Source: an uncultured Bacteroidia bacterium
GTDB lineage: Bacteria; Bacteroidota; Bacteroidia; Bacteroidales; Prolixibacteraceae
DNA: 38,489 nucleotides
Assembly: GCA_903905505.1 (NCBI GenBank)
Contig: CAIVGL010000056.1
Location: 1 to 38,489 of the forward strand
Direction: 5' to 3'
Shown here: piece after piece, positions 9,167 to 17,823 of the stretch
Numbering within the stretch: the first letter of the stretch is position 1
How the letters are laid out: each line of letters begins with the position of its first letter
Notes under the pieces: model-generated
The model's input: the letters and a program-made list of their open reading frames with translations, nothing else
Database searches by the model: none
What the model was told of the DNA's origin: nothing
Position numbers and translations under genes: made by a program

Positions 9167-9376
9167 GATAAATATCAGAATTATAACTTCTATACAGTTT
9201 AAATTGCATGTTATGTAAATCAATAAATCCAATCATTGCTGAAAGGATTTATACATATAATTAAGTAATTTGAGCTAACGCAATGAAGAAAGATTCGTAC
9301 CTAATTTTTGAACCACTATACTCCTTCTTTGAATAGAATAATAAAAGTTAGAAAATGTTTACTTGATTTTTTCTTA

Positions 9377-9568
9377 CTAAACAACACCTTTATACTTATC
9401 AAATCTATGCAAAGAGCCAGATGTTGTATCTACAATAGTCCATACTAGACCATACCTAGTAAGCCATCTCCAAATATCCACTGCAATAAATCAGGTTTGG
9501 GTGTTATTTTCAAGTGATACGGTTCTAGTTTCAAAGCTCTCCTAAAGGAGCAAGCTGATTGTCGATCT
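9377..9568 (-). pseudogene. Degenerate coding remnant, family unknown
   Basis: Two minus-strand reading frames join to give protein-like sequence: one runs from about 9568 to 9455 (…LKLEPYHLKITPKPDLLQW) and the other from about 9482 to the stop at 9377 (RYGLVWTIVDTTSGSLHRF, ending YKGVV). They overlap near 9460-9480 with a frame change, and both are bounded by stop codons. It looks like the 3' end of a frameshifted gene. I do not recognise the family. Confidence 0.25.
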
Positions 9569-9693
9569 TATTAAGTCGCATTTAAGTAGGTTAATATAAA
9601 ATTAGTTATTACACATTTAGCTTTTCTAATTCTTGAAACTTTGAAATTTTCAGGTCTCTATAATTTTCTAAATTAATAATTAAGCCAATTAAA

Positions 9694-9730
9694 GACTAAA
9701 TAAAATAGTAGCATTGTATTTCTGCTATTT
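9694..9730. repeat. Dispersed short repeat, copy 1
   Basis: The segment matches 17617-17655 at roughly 85 percent over about 38 bases; both copies contain GTAGCATT followed by ATTTCT(G/A)CTATTT. Within it ATAGTAG and CTGCTAT can form an imperfect hairpin. A shorter related piece lies at 17711-17728. Confidence 0.45.
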
Positions 9731-10060
9731 TACAAGCCAATAAGCTCTTGTAATTCAAATAATTGCAAAAAGGATTGAAAGTTGATTAAAAGCTATTTTT
9801 TTGGCCTTAGGGACGAATGGCAGAGTAAAAGACCAAGTTTAAATAGATACGTTGGTGGATTAAGGGGAGTTGATTATTGTTTATTCGACATTATAAGAAT
9901 TTTAAAACAAATCTTGAATCAGAATCAACCGCTATAATATAGCATATAGGTGTTGCCTTTAATTCAGTTTGTGCCATTTTTACGTATAGGCACAACCAAG
10001 TCCAAAAAGAAATTATGCGATAGTAATTCTGCGAATTTATAAATGGAATAATCCAAAACA

Positions 10061-11506
10061 TCAATGGTGAATCTTCACAAACTCCTCATTGATTTTCACT
10101 TCTAGTAATCTGCTATCGTTGGGATTTTTCCGAACTAGAATAATTTCAATCTCACCTTTTGTGACAAAATTCACCTTGTCATTAATTGAGCTAAAAGTTT
10201 TCTTCCAGTTTTTATAAATCACATCCATAGAGCTTTTTTCTAAATCATGACCGGCGAAGAGCTCTAAAAGACTATGATATTTTAAGTCATCACTTAGCTT
10301 ATTCAAACAATACTGTTCGTTAGAATCGAGCTGTATTTCAATCTTTTTAAATTTCAGGGCACTATTTATCTTATAAAAATCAATTCTATCACCTTGACGG
10401 GAATAAGACTTATAAAAACGATTAGCAAGCCAACCGCCAATCAATACGAATAGCAATAGACTCCAAAGGCCCCAAGAAATCCAAGAGTTTGAATATATAT
10501 GCGTGATCACGGGCTCTCCAGATATCAAGTTCGAAATTGGAGAGATCAGTATCGATTGAACTGCAGAGCTATGAGGAAAAGGAAGTGTTGAATACATAAA
10601 ATCCTGATGCACCGTGTCGACAGCCGGTGTAATCTTATTGTAAAAATTAACTGAATTAGCTTCTGTTAATTCGTAATTCGAAAGCTTATTCTGCTCAAAA
10701 TTAAAGAGATGATAAGTCCTATCTTTCTCAACATCATAGCATAGAACTTGATTTTTAAATATCAAAGGAGATAGGTACAAACCGGCTAGGTCTTTCTCAA
10801 CATGGCCCAGTTTCTCCCATTTCCGCTCAGTCATATTTATCTTCCAAATATCATCCATTTGAATATCTTGTCGAGGAAGCCTTGCCTTATATCTGGTGGT
10901 ATAACCCCCTAAAAGATAAAATTCTCTTTGCTCTGCATTAAAGTATCCCAAAGGTCTAGTTCTTGCAGTTGGAAGCGTTTCTTCAGAAGCCAATTCCCAC
11001 ATTTCCCATCCTCCAGTTGCAGGATCAAAATAGGTGAAGAATGGCTGTAAACTCCAATGACCATAACCACCATAAGACATTATGGTATCGTTCATTACAA
11101 ATTTTACAGAACCGTATTGGGTGTTAAAATTCGAGGATTTATCAAGCTTTCTTATCGAATCCCGAACCATTTCATAGACATACCCACCACTTCGAAGAAC
11201 AAGAAACATGTGAGACTTGGTTGGCAAAACAACCAACTCTCTAAAATCGATGTTCCGATCAAATTCATTTTTATCATACGACTTCTTCACCCATCCCTTA
11301 TGGTCATTTTTCAAATAGAAAAATGAATCTCGTTCTAGTACGAGATATCGATTGGCAGGCTGATCGTATGCTAGCTGATAGGGCTCACTGGGAGCAACAA
11401 GTTTAAAATTATACAGTTCTTGTTGTCCATTTACAGCGCAGCATTTTTCACCCAAATAGCCATTTAGAAGGAAGAAGAAAATTAGGTAGACAGGTAATAA
11501 TCGCAT
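10061..11506 (-). CDS. Kelch/galactose-oxidase-like membrane protein
   Basis: From the ATG at 11506 the product is 481 residues (a GTG one codon earlier is also possible). Residues 1-28 are a signal peptide or anchor. Residues about 60-330 are beta-propeller-like with kelch-type patches, such as FYLLGGYTTR and a following W-x-x-L segment (KWEKLGHVEKD). A single transmembrane segment spans about 345-363 (WGLWSLLLFVLIGGWLANRF). A tail of about 115 residues follows, basic near the membrane, which would lie in the cytoplasm if the propeller is outside. The tail matches no family I know. The gene is transcribed away from the LamG lipoprotein gene, with a 325-base divergent gap between them. A sensor with an external propeller is plausible but not shown. 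Confidence 0.65.
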   Translation of the reverse strand: MRLLPVYLIFFFLLNGYLGEKCCAVNGQQELYNFKLVAPSEPYQLAYDQPANRYLVLERDSFFYLKNDHKGWVKKSYDKNEFDRNIDFRELVVLPTKSHMFLVLRSGGYVYEMVRDSIRKLDKSSNFNTQYGSVKFVMNDTIMSYGGYGHWSLQPFFTYFDPATGGWEMWELASEETLPTARTRPLGYFNAEQREFYLLGGYTTRYKARLPRQDIQMDDIWKINMTERKWEKLGHVEKDLAGLYLSPLIFKNQVLCYDVEKDRTYHLFNFEQNKLSNYELTEANSVNFYNKITPAVDTVHQDFMYSTLPFPHSSAVQSILISPISNLISGEPVITHIYSNSWISWGLWSLLLFVLIGGWLANRFYKSYSRQGDRIDFYKINSALKFKKIEIQLDSNEQYCLNKLSDDLKYHSLLELFAGHDLEKSSMDVIYKNWKKTFSSINDKVNFVTKGEIEIILVRKNPNDSRLLEVKINEEFVKIHH

Positions 11507-11509
11507 CAC

Positions 11510-11831
11510 AAGAAATATCTTTTTAGATTAGTTAGGTTGGGTCATGTTTTAATCAAACGAACTTAAAATCTTAAACCAACGTTATGTAAACCAGAATAAC
11601 AAATGTGGCTAATTTAAACTGATAAGTCATTATTATTTAACATATTAATTATGACAGGTAAAAATAGCAATTATCCTTGCAGGTTAAAGAATAGACTATT
11701 GAAAAACCCTTGAATTGCAATTCAACTATTTTATCTAGGGATTTCGATTCACGATCAATATACTTGCAAGCAATCGCCAAAAGCGCGAATTACTCAACCT
11801 CGATTGGGGATAACCCTTAAAATTTAAAACC
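11510..11831. other. Divergent intergenic region
   Basis: This 322-base gap separates the leftward kelch-like gene from the rightward LamG lipoprotein gene and must hold promoters for both. The only clear structure is the 16-base perfect palindrome at 11710-11725. No good TAnnTTTG box was found. Confidence 0.5.
11710..11725. promoter_or_regulatory. 16-base perfect palindrome
   Basis: TTGAATTGCAATTCAA is a perfect palindrome about 107 bases before the lipoprotein start codon. It has the form of a dimer-binding operator, but AT-rich palindromes also arise by chance. Confidence 0.3.
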
Positions 11832-12941
11832 ATGAAAATTAGATCTCTGATTTTACCTATTATGCTTATTCTATTAAGCATTTCTTGCCAAAAGCAAAAG
11901 GATTACGCCCCTGAGCTAAATTCTTTACAAAGTCAAATTGATGCTCTAGTAGCGAAGGAAACTATTATTAACAGCCTACAGACTTCCCTTTTAAATCTTT
12001 CAAAAAGAGCAGACTCTCTATCAAGTGCCTTAGTAATCACGAATAATAAAGTTCTGACAACAGGCAATACGGTTACAAGTCAAAGTGCCTTAATTATTTC
12101 TATCCAGACTCAGATCACAACAATTTCTACTCAAATAACCTCCTTAAGTTCCCAGCTTACGACATCGAATGCCAATGTGACCATTATTAATACGACAATA
12201 ACGAACCTAACAATTCAGTTGAATGCCCTGCAGGTTCAAATAAATACAATTCTATCACCCCTTTATACATTACCCACTTCCTTAAAATCTGGACTTTTAC
12301 TTTATTATCCATTTAGTGGAAATGCAAATGATGCAAGTGGCAATGGATATTCAGGAACTGTAAGCGGGGCGGTTTTAACAACTGATCGAAATGGAATACC
12401 TAATTCAGCCTATCAATTTACAGCCAATAGTGATGTTATTTCAGTCTCAAATAGTTCATTAAATCCACAAGTTTTATCCTTAAGTCTTTGGTTTAAACTA
12501 ACCCTTGGATGGACTTATACAACCACAAACTTATTCTCAATTAATAATATCAACGAAGCTACCGCTGGTGGATTTATTACTCGTTTAGATCAGAACAACA
12601 ACTCTTATGGAGCAGGAAACTATAAAATTTACTCAGCCATCAATAATCCCGATAATGTTAGTTTAATTACACCTTCACCTTCATACCCGTTAAGCCAATT
12701 TACGACTTGGAATAATTTAATAATTGTACGAACAGCCACTCAGCTTACTATGTATTTAAATGGTACACTTGTTAGCGCGAATAATGTTTCAGCAGCCATT
12801 GATTATTCAAATACAGTACTTCAAATTGGCAACAAAAGAAATCTAAATAGTAATCCTTTAGGGGGTAGAGTAATTGATGATGTTTTATTGTACAACCGAG
12901 CTTTAACTGCCGATGAAATAAGTTATTTGGCAACACATTAA
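11832..12941 (+). CDS. Lipoprotein with coiled-coil stalk and LamG-like domain
   Basis: A 369-residue protein with a lipoprotein signal peptide; the lipobox is LSISC, with Cys at about residue 20. Residues about 28-140 are a long, nearly Pro-free stretch rich in Ser, Thr, Ile and Gln with heptad-like spacing (repeated ISTQITSLSSQL-type segments), probably a coiled-coil stalk. Residues about 155-369 form a concanavalin A/LamG-like jelly roll with the usual opening GLLLYYPFSGNANDASGNG and the late motif RVIDDVLLYNRALTADEI. LamG-3 domains usually bind carbohydrate or protein at the cell surface. It is monocistronic and ends at the strong terminator at 13055-13095. Confidence 0.85.
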   Translation: MKIRSLILPIMLILLSISCQKQKDYAPELNSLQSQIDALVAKETIINSLQTSLLNLSKRADSLSSALVITNNKVLTTGNTVTSQSALIISIQTQITTISTQITSLSSQLTTSNANVTIINTTITNLTIQLNALQVQINTILSPLYTLPTSLKSGLLLYYPFSGNANDASGNGYSGTVSGAVLTTDRNGIPNSAYQFTANSDVISVSNSSLNPQVLSLSLWFKLTLGWTYTTTNLFSINNINEATAGGFITRLDQNNNSYGAGNYKIYSAINNPDNVSLITPSPSYPLSQFTTWNNLIIVRTATQLTMYLNGTLVSANNVSAAIDYSNTVLQIGNKRNLNSNPLGGRVIDDVLLYNRALTADEISYLATH

Positions 12942-13054
12942 TTTGGGATACGACAGTACTAGCTATTCTTTTTAAAATTGAAGAATTATCATAAATCGCC
13001 AAATCGCTATGCATAGAATAAATAGTTCGATAATTAGCATCAAGTTCGACTAAC

Positions 13055-13095
13055 AAAAAAGCTTCGATAACCAGTTAGGATTATCGAAGCTTTTT
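13055..13095. terminator. Bidirectional Rho-independent terminator
   Basis: AAAAAGCTTCGATAA (ending 13070) pairs with TTATCGAAGCTTTTT (13081-13095) around a 10-base loop, giving a 15-bp stem with A and T runs on the two sides. It serves both the plus-strand lipoprotein gene ending at 12941 and the minus-strand antitoxin gene ending at 13123. Confidence 0.85.
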
Positions 13096-13122
13096 GCTTG
13101 TATTACTAAATGACAGATGAAG

Positions 13123-13428
13123 TTAAAGCTCCACGGTCATTCTTAATTGTTTCCCGAATCCCTGCCGAACAATTCGCATCAAGGTTGTTAACCTGATATC
13201 GGATGCATCATTTTCAATTCGAGAGATATAGTTTTTCGTAGTTCCACATTTAGCGGCGAGTTGTTCTTGTGTCATCCCTTGTTGTTTACGCAATTCTTGA
13301 AGCATCGCCCCAATCTTAAAAGCCTCGAAGCCCTCTTCAAATTCTTCGCGTTCAACAGTTCCTCTTTGACCATACTGAGAATCTAGATGATCGTTTAAGG
13401 AGATCAAGTTATCTGATTGCTTTTTCAT
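13123..13428 (-). CDS. XRE-family antitoxin (HigA-like), orphaned
   Basis: A 101-residue protein with a Cro/C1 helix-turn-helix at about residues 38-95 (LRKQQGMTQEQLAAKCGTT, then KNYISRIENDASDIRLTTL). The N-terminal 35 residues are acidic and unstructured, as in HigA antitoxins. It starts inside the last codons of a truncated toxin gene (13409-13519), the same overlap as in an intact HigB-HigA pair. Its partner being broken, it may persist as a regulator or be on the way out. It could also still bind the related toxin encoded at 20309-20668, but this is a guess. Confidence 0.85.
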   Translation of the reverse strand: MKKQSDNLISLNDHLDSQYGQRGTVEREEFEEGFEAFKIGAMLQELRKQQGMTQEQLAAKCGTTKNYISRIENDASDIRLTTLMRIVRQGFGKQLRMTVEL

Positions 13429-13519
13429 CGAAATATTGTTTTTTTAATTTTTCAGCTAATTCAATTTCTACTCGTGGTGTCTTCTGCGATTTCTTATGAA
13501 ATACGCCCAGAACTAGCCT
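13409..13519 (-). pseudogene. Truncated HigB/RelE (Gp49-like) toxin, C-terminal stub
   Basis: The minus-strand frame ending with TAA at 13409-13411 reads RLVLGVFHKKSQKTPRVEIE and continues to a C-terminus FDEKAIR. This is the standard tail of the phage-derived Gp49/HigB toxin family (compare FIKKRSRVPENEIQKA in the intact toxin at 20309-20668). A stop codon immediately upstream (about 13520) closes the frame, and no toxin N-terminus follows, so about two thirds of the gene is gone. The last 20 bases overlap the start of the antitoxin gene, preserving the usual operon geometry. Confidence 0.75.
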
Positions 13520-13833
13520 TTAAGTAAAGTACTAAAGCTAACTAATTAGGTAATAAATTGCAAGTAATTAGACGATTATTTTAGTTGGAAATTGAAAAGA
13601 CAACCGAATCAGCAACGAAAAAACTTACGAGTATGTCAAAACCTGCTCGTGACAACGTTTAAAATTGTATTTTCACAAGCGGAGGAACAGAGTTCACTTA
13701 CAAAACGTAAGAATATCTCGCCAAATATCAAAAACAAGAGAACGATATCCGAGCATTGATTTATGCTTACGATCTAACCTTTCTAATTAGTTCGTACAGC
13801 TGTATCTAAACTAAATTGCAAAAGATCATAATC
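13520..13833. other. Non-coding or decayed stretch before the secreted-protein gene
   Basis: From 13633 a plus-strand frame reads MSKPARDNV, a stop, then CIFTSGGTEFTYKT, a stop, then EYLAKYQKQENDIRALIYAY to about 13800. The protein-like composition broken by two stops suggests a dead short gene of unknown family, but chance cannot be excluded. No promoter of the TAnnTTTG type was seen for the gene at 13834. Confidence 0.3.
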
Positions 13834-15417
13834 ATGAAATTTATAAAACACAAGATTCTATTATTTCTGTTGGGGGTGTTATCTATTTCTGGATTTGCCC
13901 AAAATCCGGGATTCAAGCATCGTGGATTCTATCTGCACGAAGGGTGGTTTTTCAAGTACCCATTTGCTGTCAGGACTTGGGAGCGTGCAGATTTTGCAAA
14001 GATGTTTCAACTGATTCAGCGGATGGGTTACGACCAGGTAGGCATCTGGCCCATGCTCGAAGCGATACCCATGCCATTGAGCAAGGTTGATTCCCTGGCC
14101 TTAAGTGCATTTAGAGGAACGATTGACGATGCACATGCCGCGTCGTTGGAATGCTGGTTGGCGCAGTGTCCTAATCTGACCCCTGATCCTTCCATCTCAG
14201 CAAAACCATGGAACCAAAGAAACCCATATCATGTATGGAAGAATATACGGTTGGATGATCCCAAAGAGGCAGTGCCTTATCTGGCACATCGCTCAAAGAT
14301 GTTATCGATCCTCAACAATGCGGATGCCTATATTACAATCGATGGCGATCCAGGGGGTTACGAAGGAGCCAGGCCTGAAGAGTGGCTCAACGTATTTCTC
14401 TCCGACCGTGCTGCCATAAACCGTTATGGTGTAAATCCATCCAAACAGCGTCTCATCCCCTGGGTATGGTGTGGCTGGGGGACTAAAAGTGTCTGGGGAG
14501 GCAATCCGAACAATCCACCGGCACGGATTAAACCCTATTCCAGTAGTCCGATGAAGCTGTTTAAAACGGCGATGCCCGAGCCTTGGGAGATGCTGCCAGG
14601 CAGGTCGCACCGCACCGATTGGGCGAATGGCCGGGTGAATGTTGAACTTGCCGATTCTTTGGGACTGATGAACCGATCGACTATTTTATGCTACGAAGCC
14701 ATTGAGTTTGAGCCAACACCTCCGGCTGCGATAGTACAGTTCGATCATATCCGCCGCATTCTCCGAGAAGAGTCTAAATTTGCGGCAACTGCCAAAGGTG
14801 TATTTGGGAATGCCCAACAACCGGTTATGGTCTTGCCCAATATCTATTTTTTTGCACGGGGGGCGCAAGATCTGACTTATCTCAACAAATCAAACGAAGA
14901 GATTTTAACCGACTTTGCTAATTTTCTTGGCGGTCCTTCAAAGTTGTTGATTCCAGCTTGGGATTGTCTGCAACGGGATCTTAAATCGCTTCCTGCTGAT
15001 TTGCCTCAACGTCTGCGGTCCATCAGCCTGACCAGTGAAGCGGCACAGTTCATTCCAGGAGGGCCCGAACGTTATCTCGAAATCCTAGCCCAGCAGGCCG
15101 AAAGTCGGATTAAGTTATTGCAAGCAATCGCGAAACCGGCCCTTTCTGATGAGCAGGCAGCAAAAAATATGACAGATGGCATTACCGCATTGGTAAATTG
15201 GTGGAATGTTCACCAGTATGTGGTCAGTGAAACGGATGTGGAATTCAGATGGAATTTTGTGCACAATTCACAAGTCTCGATCCTTGCAAAATGGTGCCGG
15301 CAAAACATCAAAGACAGCGCACTTGTTTCAAAGCTAGCGTCTGTTCTTTTAACTAAAAATCATGTTTTAACTGAAGCGCAAGCTCTGCAAAGGGTGAACG
15401 AATTGATGTCGAAATAA
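13834..15417 (+). CDS. Secreted protein of unknown function, TIM-barrel hydrolase-like
   Basis: From the ATG at 13834 the product is 527 residues; a TTG six codons upstream is in frame but would bury the signal peptide start. Residues 1-22 are a signal peptide ending GFAQ. The body has alternating helices and strands with aromatic and acidic motifs (RGFYLHEGWFFKYPF at the start, AYITIDGDPGGYEG near 180, LIPWVWCGWG near 215, PNIYFFARGAQDL near 345). These resemble the barrel of glycosidase-type proteins, but I recognise no family and no catalytic pair can be named. Base composition is clearly GC-richer than that of its neighbours. It converges on the nuclease-helicase gene with only 27 bases between the two stops. 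Confidence 0.75.
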   Translation: MKFIKHKILLFLLGVLSISGFAQNPGFKHRGFYLHEGWFFKYPFAVRTWERADFAKMFQLIQRMGYDQVGIWPMLEAIPMPLSKVDSLALSAFRGTIDDAHAASLECWLAQCPNLTPDPSISAKPWNQRNPYHVWKNIRLDDPKEAVPYLAHRSKMLSILNNADAYITIDGDPGGYEGARPEEWLNVFLSDRAAINRYGVNPSKQRLIPWVWCGWGTKSVWGGNPNNPPARIKPYSSSPMKLFKTAMPEPWEMLPGRSHRTDWANGRVNVELADSLGLMNRSTILCYEAIEFEPTPPAAIVQFDHIRRILREESKFAATAKGVFGNAQQPVMVLPNIYFFARGAQDLTYLNKSNEEILTDFANFLGGPSKLLIPAWDCLQRDLKSLPADLPQRLRSISLTSEAAQFIPGGPERYLEILAQQAESRIKLLQAIAKPALSDEQAAKNMTDGITALVNWWNVHQYVVSETDVEFRWNFVHNSQVSILAKWCRQNIKDSALVSKLASVLLTKNHVLTEAQALQRVNELMSK

Positions 15418-15444
15418 GCAATCTTTTAAAGTTTTTTCTTCTCA

Positions 15445-17412
15445 TTATAAAGGCTGAATTCCACATGATAAAAAGTAGTTAAATGTTTTGTCATACAGTT
15501 TCTTTGGTCTTGTATGGTCAAGGTCGTCACCTTCTGGAACATAAATTATAAGGCCTTGCCTTGCCCTGGTCAAAAGAACTCTATAGGCATTTTGCAAATA
15601 TGTTTTGTCATTAACGTTGTTAATATTTTGCCACTTGGTCCCGGAAAAATTTTGACAATTCCATTTCGCATTTTCAAAATAATAGTTAATATCCCAAGCT
15701 AAACAGACCCAATCGATTTCTAAACCTTGTATGTCAAATTCAGTTGCGATTTCTTCCAAGAAATAGGAGGAACGAACATCATCTGAATTATTCAAAAACC
15801 AATTTGGAGCTGAAATTTCATTTTTAACATCAATTCCTAAAGGTCTCAACCTTCTTCCACCTGAACTTGCAACCAGTCCAATTCTTTCACTTCCTTTTGC
15901 TTGAGTTCTCAACCATTTTTTTGCGGTTGGTAAATCTCTTGTCATAAAAATTGGAAAAACATTTTTGACTTCTCCAATAAGAGTATTTGCTCTTTGATAA
16001 TTTGCCTCTAAAATCTCGTGCATCAATTCAGAAATTTTTTCTGAACGAAAAGACCTGACAGAAACCGATAAATGCAACTCCTGCTTTTCAGTGGCTACAG
16101 ACTGAATCCAATTCCTTAATTCAATGTCTGATAAATAATTATTGTCTGTTGAAATCAAATTAGAGTAATAAATGTCCCAGTGAGGATAATTGTTTTTTAA
16201 AGAGGAAAGCCATTCAGAAACTCCAGCCTCACCAGTATTAATTTCTTGTCCGCCTCCTATTAAACAAATAATGGTGCACCAATCTACATGCCTGTCCATA
16301 ACACTGATTAAAAATTCTGGCTCTGACATATCGAAGTCCTCAACTCCTTTCTTTCGTTTCATAAATGAGCTTACTTGCTCTTTTGCCCACGCCCTTTGTG
16401 CCTCATCAAATACTACAACCTTTTCAACTGGGGCTTTCTTCGAAATTAGATTGTCATCTCGAAAGTGATGAATGTTTTGAATAAAAGCATTAGCTTTAAT
16501 TGCAGCAACTTTTTTTGTTAGAGGTTCGCCATTTTCTTTTGATGTCGCAACTTCATCTCTTGTTAACGCTTCTCTTAGCACATCGACTAAGGGACCATTG
16601 CCAGAAAGGAAAACTGCATGCTCATCTTCATCAGCTTTCATCCTTTCGTTGGCTATATTTAGTCCTGCAAGCGTTTTACCTGCTCCTGGGACACCTGTCA
16701 GAAAGCAAATTGATTTTTTATTTTCTCTTTTTGCAGTTTCAATTACAGTATTGATGCAGTCGGTAGTTTTTGAAAGATTTATTGCTCCTGCATCGTGTCT
16801 TGAAATTTCTTTTACATTATGTCCTTTGTAGAGTGCTTGAGCAGCTTCAATGATAGTAGGAGTCGGTTTATAAATTGAATTTTCCCATTCAGTTGCATTT
16901 ATTTGTCTTCCATTGCTTTGAAAAAGTGTTTTGTTTATTACTTCACGCAAATTTTGCTGATTAGCTTTTAGAGGGTCAAATAAATTGTTTGAGATTTTAA
17001 ATATGTTTTCAATCGATTCCGCCTTAGTTGAAACCAATACCGGAATTAATTTTTCGTGATGACTTCCTTCATGAAAGTTTTGCAAGTCTAAGCAATAATC
17101 AACTACTTGCTCAATGGAATATTTTTGATATTGATCATCGCCAACTTTAAATTCTAAAACAAAAATAAGGTCATTTATAATTAAAACATTGTCAACTCTC
17201 TTTCCCATTCTTGGGATTGAAAACTCAAAATATATTTGACCTTTGGTAATACCTTGAAGTGTGTCCTTTAAAATTTTTATTTGCTTAACCCAAGCGTTTT
17301 TTTGTAAGTCTTCAAGTGCAAAATTGTGATGCAAACTTAGCTCTCCAAGAATGCGTGTTTCGTCATCTTGCAAGAAATCCGAAATAGTATTAGAGTAGTA
17401 ACTTCTTGTCAT
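15445..17412 (-). CDS. Nuclease-helicase fusion, DUF2075 / Schlafen group 3 type
   Basis: A 655-residue cytoplasmic protein with two parts. Residues about 55-130 have the PD-(D/E)XK nuclease pattern: Asp74 in RVDNVLII and Glu87-x-Lys89 in IFVLEFKVG. Residues about 230-650 are a P-loop helicase: Walker A GVPGAGKT at 240-247, Walker B VVVFDEAQR at 332-340, and the late arginine motif YRVLLTRARQGLIIYVP near 620. This combination is the known layout of DUF2075 (Schlafen group 3 helicase) proteins, which are often found in phage-defence and mobile regions. It stands alone, with no methylase or other partner, and both sides are low-GC and repeat-bearing. A defence role is likely by family and setting, not proved. 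Confidence 0.85.
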   Translation of the reverse strand: MTRSYYSNTISDFLQDDETRILGELSLHHNFALEDLQKNAWVKQIKILKDTLQGITKGQIYFEFSIPRMGKRVDNVLIINDLIFVLEFKVGDDQYQKYSIEQVVDYCLDLQNFHEGSHHEKLIPVLVSTKAESIENIFKISNNLFDPLKANQQNLREVINKTLFQSNGRQINATEWENSIYKPTPTIIEAAQALYKGHNVKEISRHDAGAINLSKTTDCINTVIETAKRENKKSICFLTGVPGAGKTLAGLNIANERMKADEDEHAVFLSGNGPLVDVLREALTRDEVATSKENGEPLTKKVAAIKANAFIQNIHHFRDDNLISKKAPVEKVVVFDEAQRAWAKEQVSSFMKRKKGVEDFDMSEPEFLISVMDRHVDWCTIICLIGGGQEINTGEAGVSEWLSSLKNNYPHWDIYYSNLISTDNNYLSDIELRNWIQSVATEKQELHLSVSVRSFRSEKISELMHEILEANYQRANTLIGEVKNVFPIFMTRDLPTAKKWLRTQAKGSERIGLVASSGGRRLRPLGIDVKNEISAPNWFLNNSDDVRSSYFLEEIATEFDIQGLEIDWVCLAWDINYYFENAKWNCQNFSGTKWQNINNVNDKTYLQNAYRVLLTRARQGLIIYVPEGDDLDHTRPKKLYDKTFNYFLSCGIQPL

Positions 17413-17616
17413 TTAAATCACTTGGTTGTTAGCTGCGTACCTGTCATCCATGCATTACTCATTTATTAGTCCAATAAAATCAGGCCTATTATTTTTAGAA
17501 CTTCACAATAAATCTGCCTTAAAGCATTTAAATAGAATGATTTTTGAACTCAATTTTTGTATTTTACCTAATAATTATACTGTTCGAGCACCAAGGTAGT
17601 CTTTAGTTTGAAAATG

Positions 17617-17655
17617 GACTAAGAAAATTAGTAGCATTACATTTCTACTATTTTT
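17617..17655. repeat. Dispersed short repeat, copy 2
   Basis: About 85 percent identical to 9694-9730. Here TAGTAG (17629-17634) and CTACTA form a perfect 6-bp stem, which is imperfect in copy 1. Confidence 0.45.
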
Positions 17656-17710
17656 GGAACAATAGATAAAGATGCGATTAAAAACTGAAATTCAGTTATT
17701 TATAGCTTTC

Positions 17711-17728
17711 AAAATTGTATTTCTACTA
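17711..17728. repeat. Dispersed short repeat, partial copy 3
   Basis: AAAATTGTATTTCTACTA repeats the core of the copies at 9694 and 17617 (ATT-GTATTTCT-CTA). It lies about 78 bases downstream of copy 2. Confidence 0.3.
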
Positions 17729-17823
17729 CCGCATTCACAGGACTTGTCGTAACGAAAGACAAATATTTCTTGTTGTGAATAGTTTAAATGTTATTCGAAT
17801 GTCATTCCGCTTTTTCATCCAAT

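Larger units (their letters stand above)
9094..10060. other. 967-base region with no intact gene
   Basis: It holds the inverted repeat at 9138-9166 (described separately), a degenerate coding trace on the minus strand at 9377-9568, a copy of a dispersed short repeat at 9694-9730, and a plus-strand open frame of 51 codons from a TTG at 9782 to 9937 whose composition looks protein-like (LRDEWQSKRPSLNRYVGG near its middle) but has no recognisable family. No RNA gene was recognised. Confidence 0.5.

Noticed and set aside
11057-11326. Plus-strand frame inside the kelch-like gene
   Set aside because: No start context or family match; the opposite strand is clearly the coding one.
12772-13056. Minus-strand gene overlapping the LamG gene end
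   Set aside because: It overlaps a well supported gene and runs up to a strong terminator; the translation has no family likeness.
17630-17730. Cas12a-like repeat (ATTTCTACT)
   Set aside because: The GTAGAT partner of the Cas12a stem is missing, the copies are few and irregular, and there is no cas gene.
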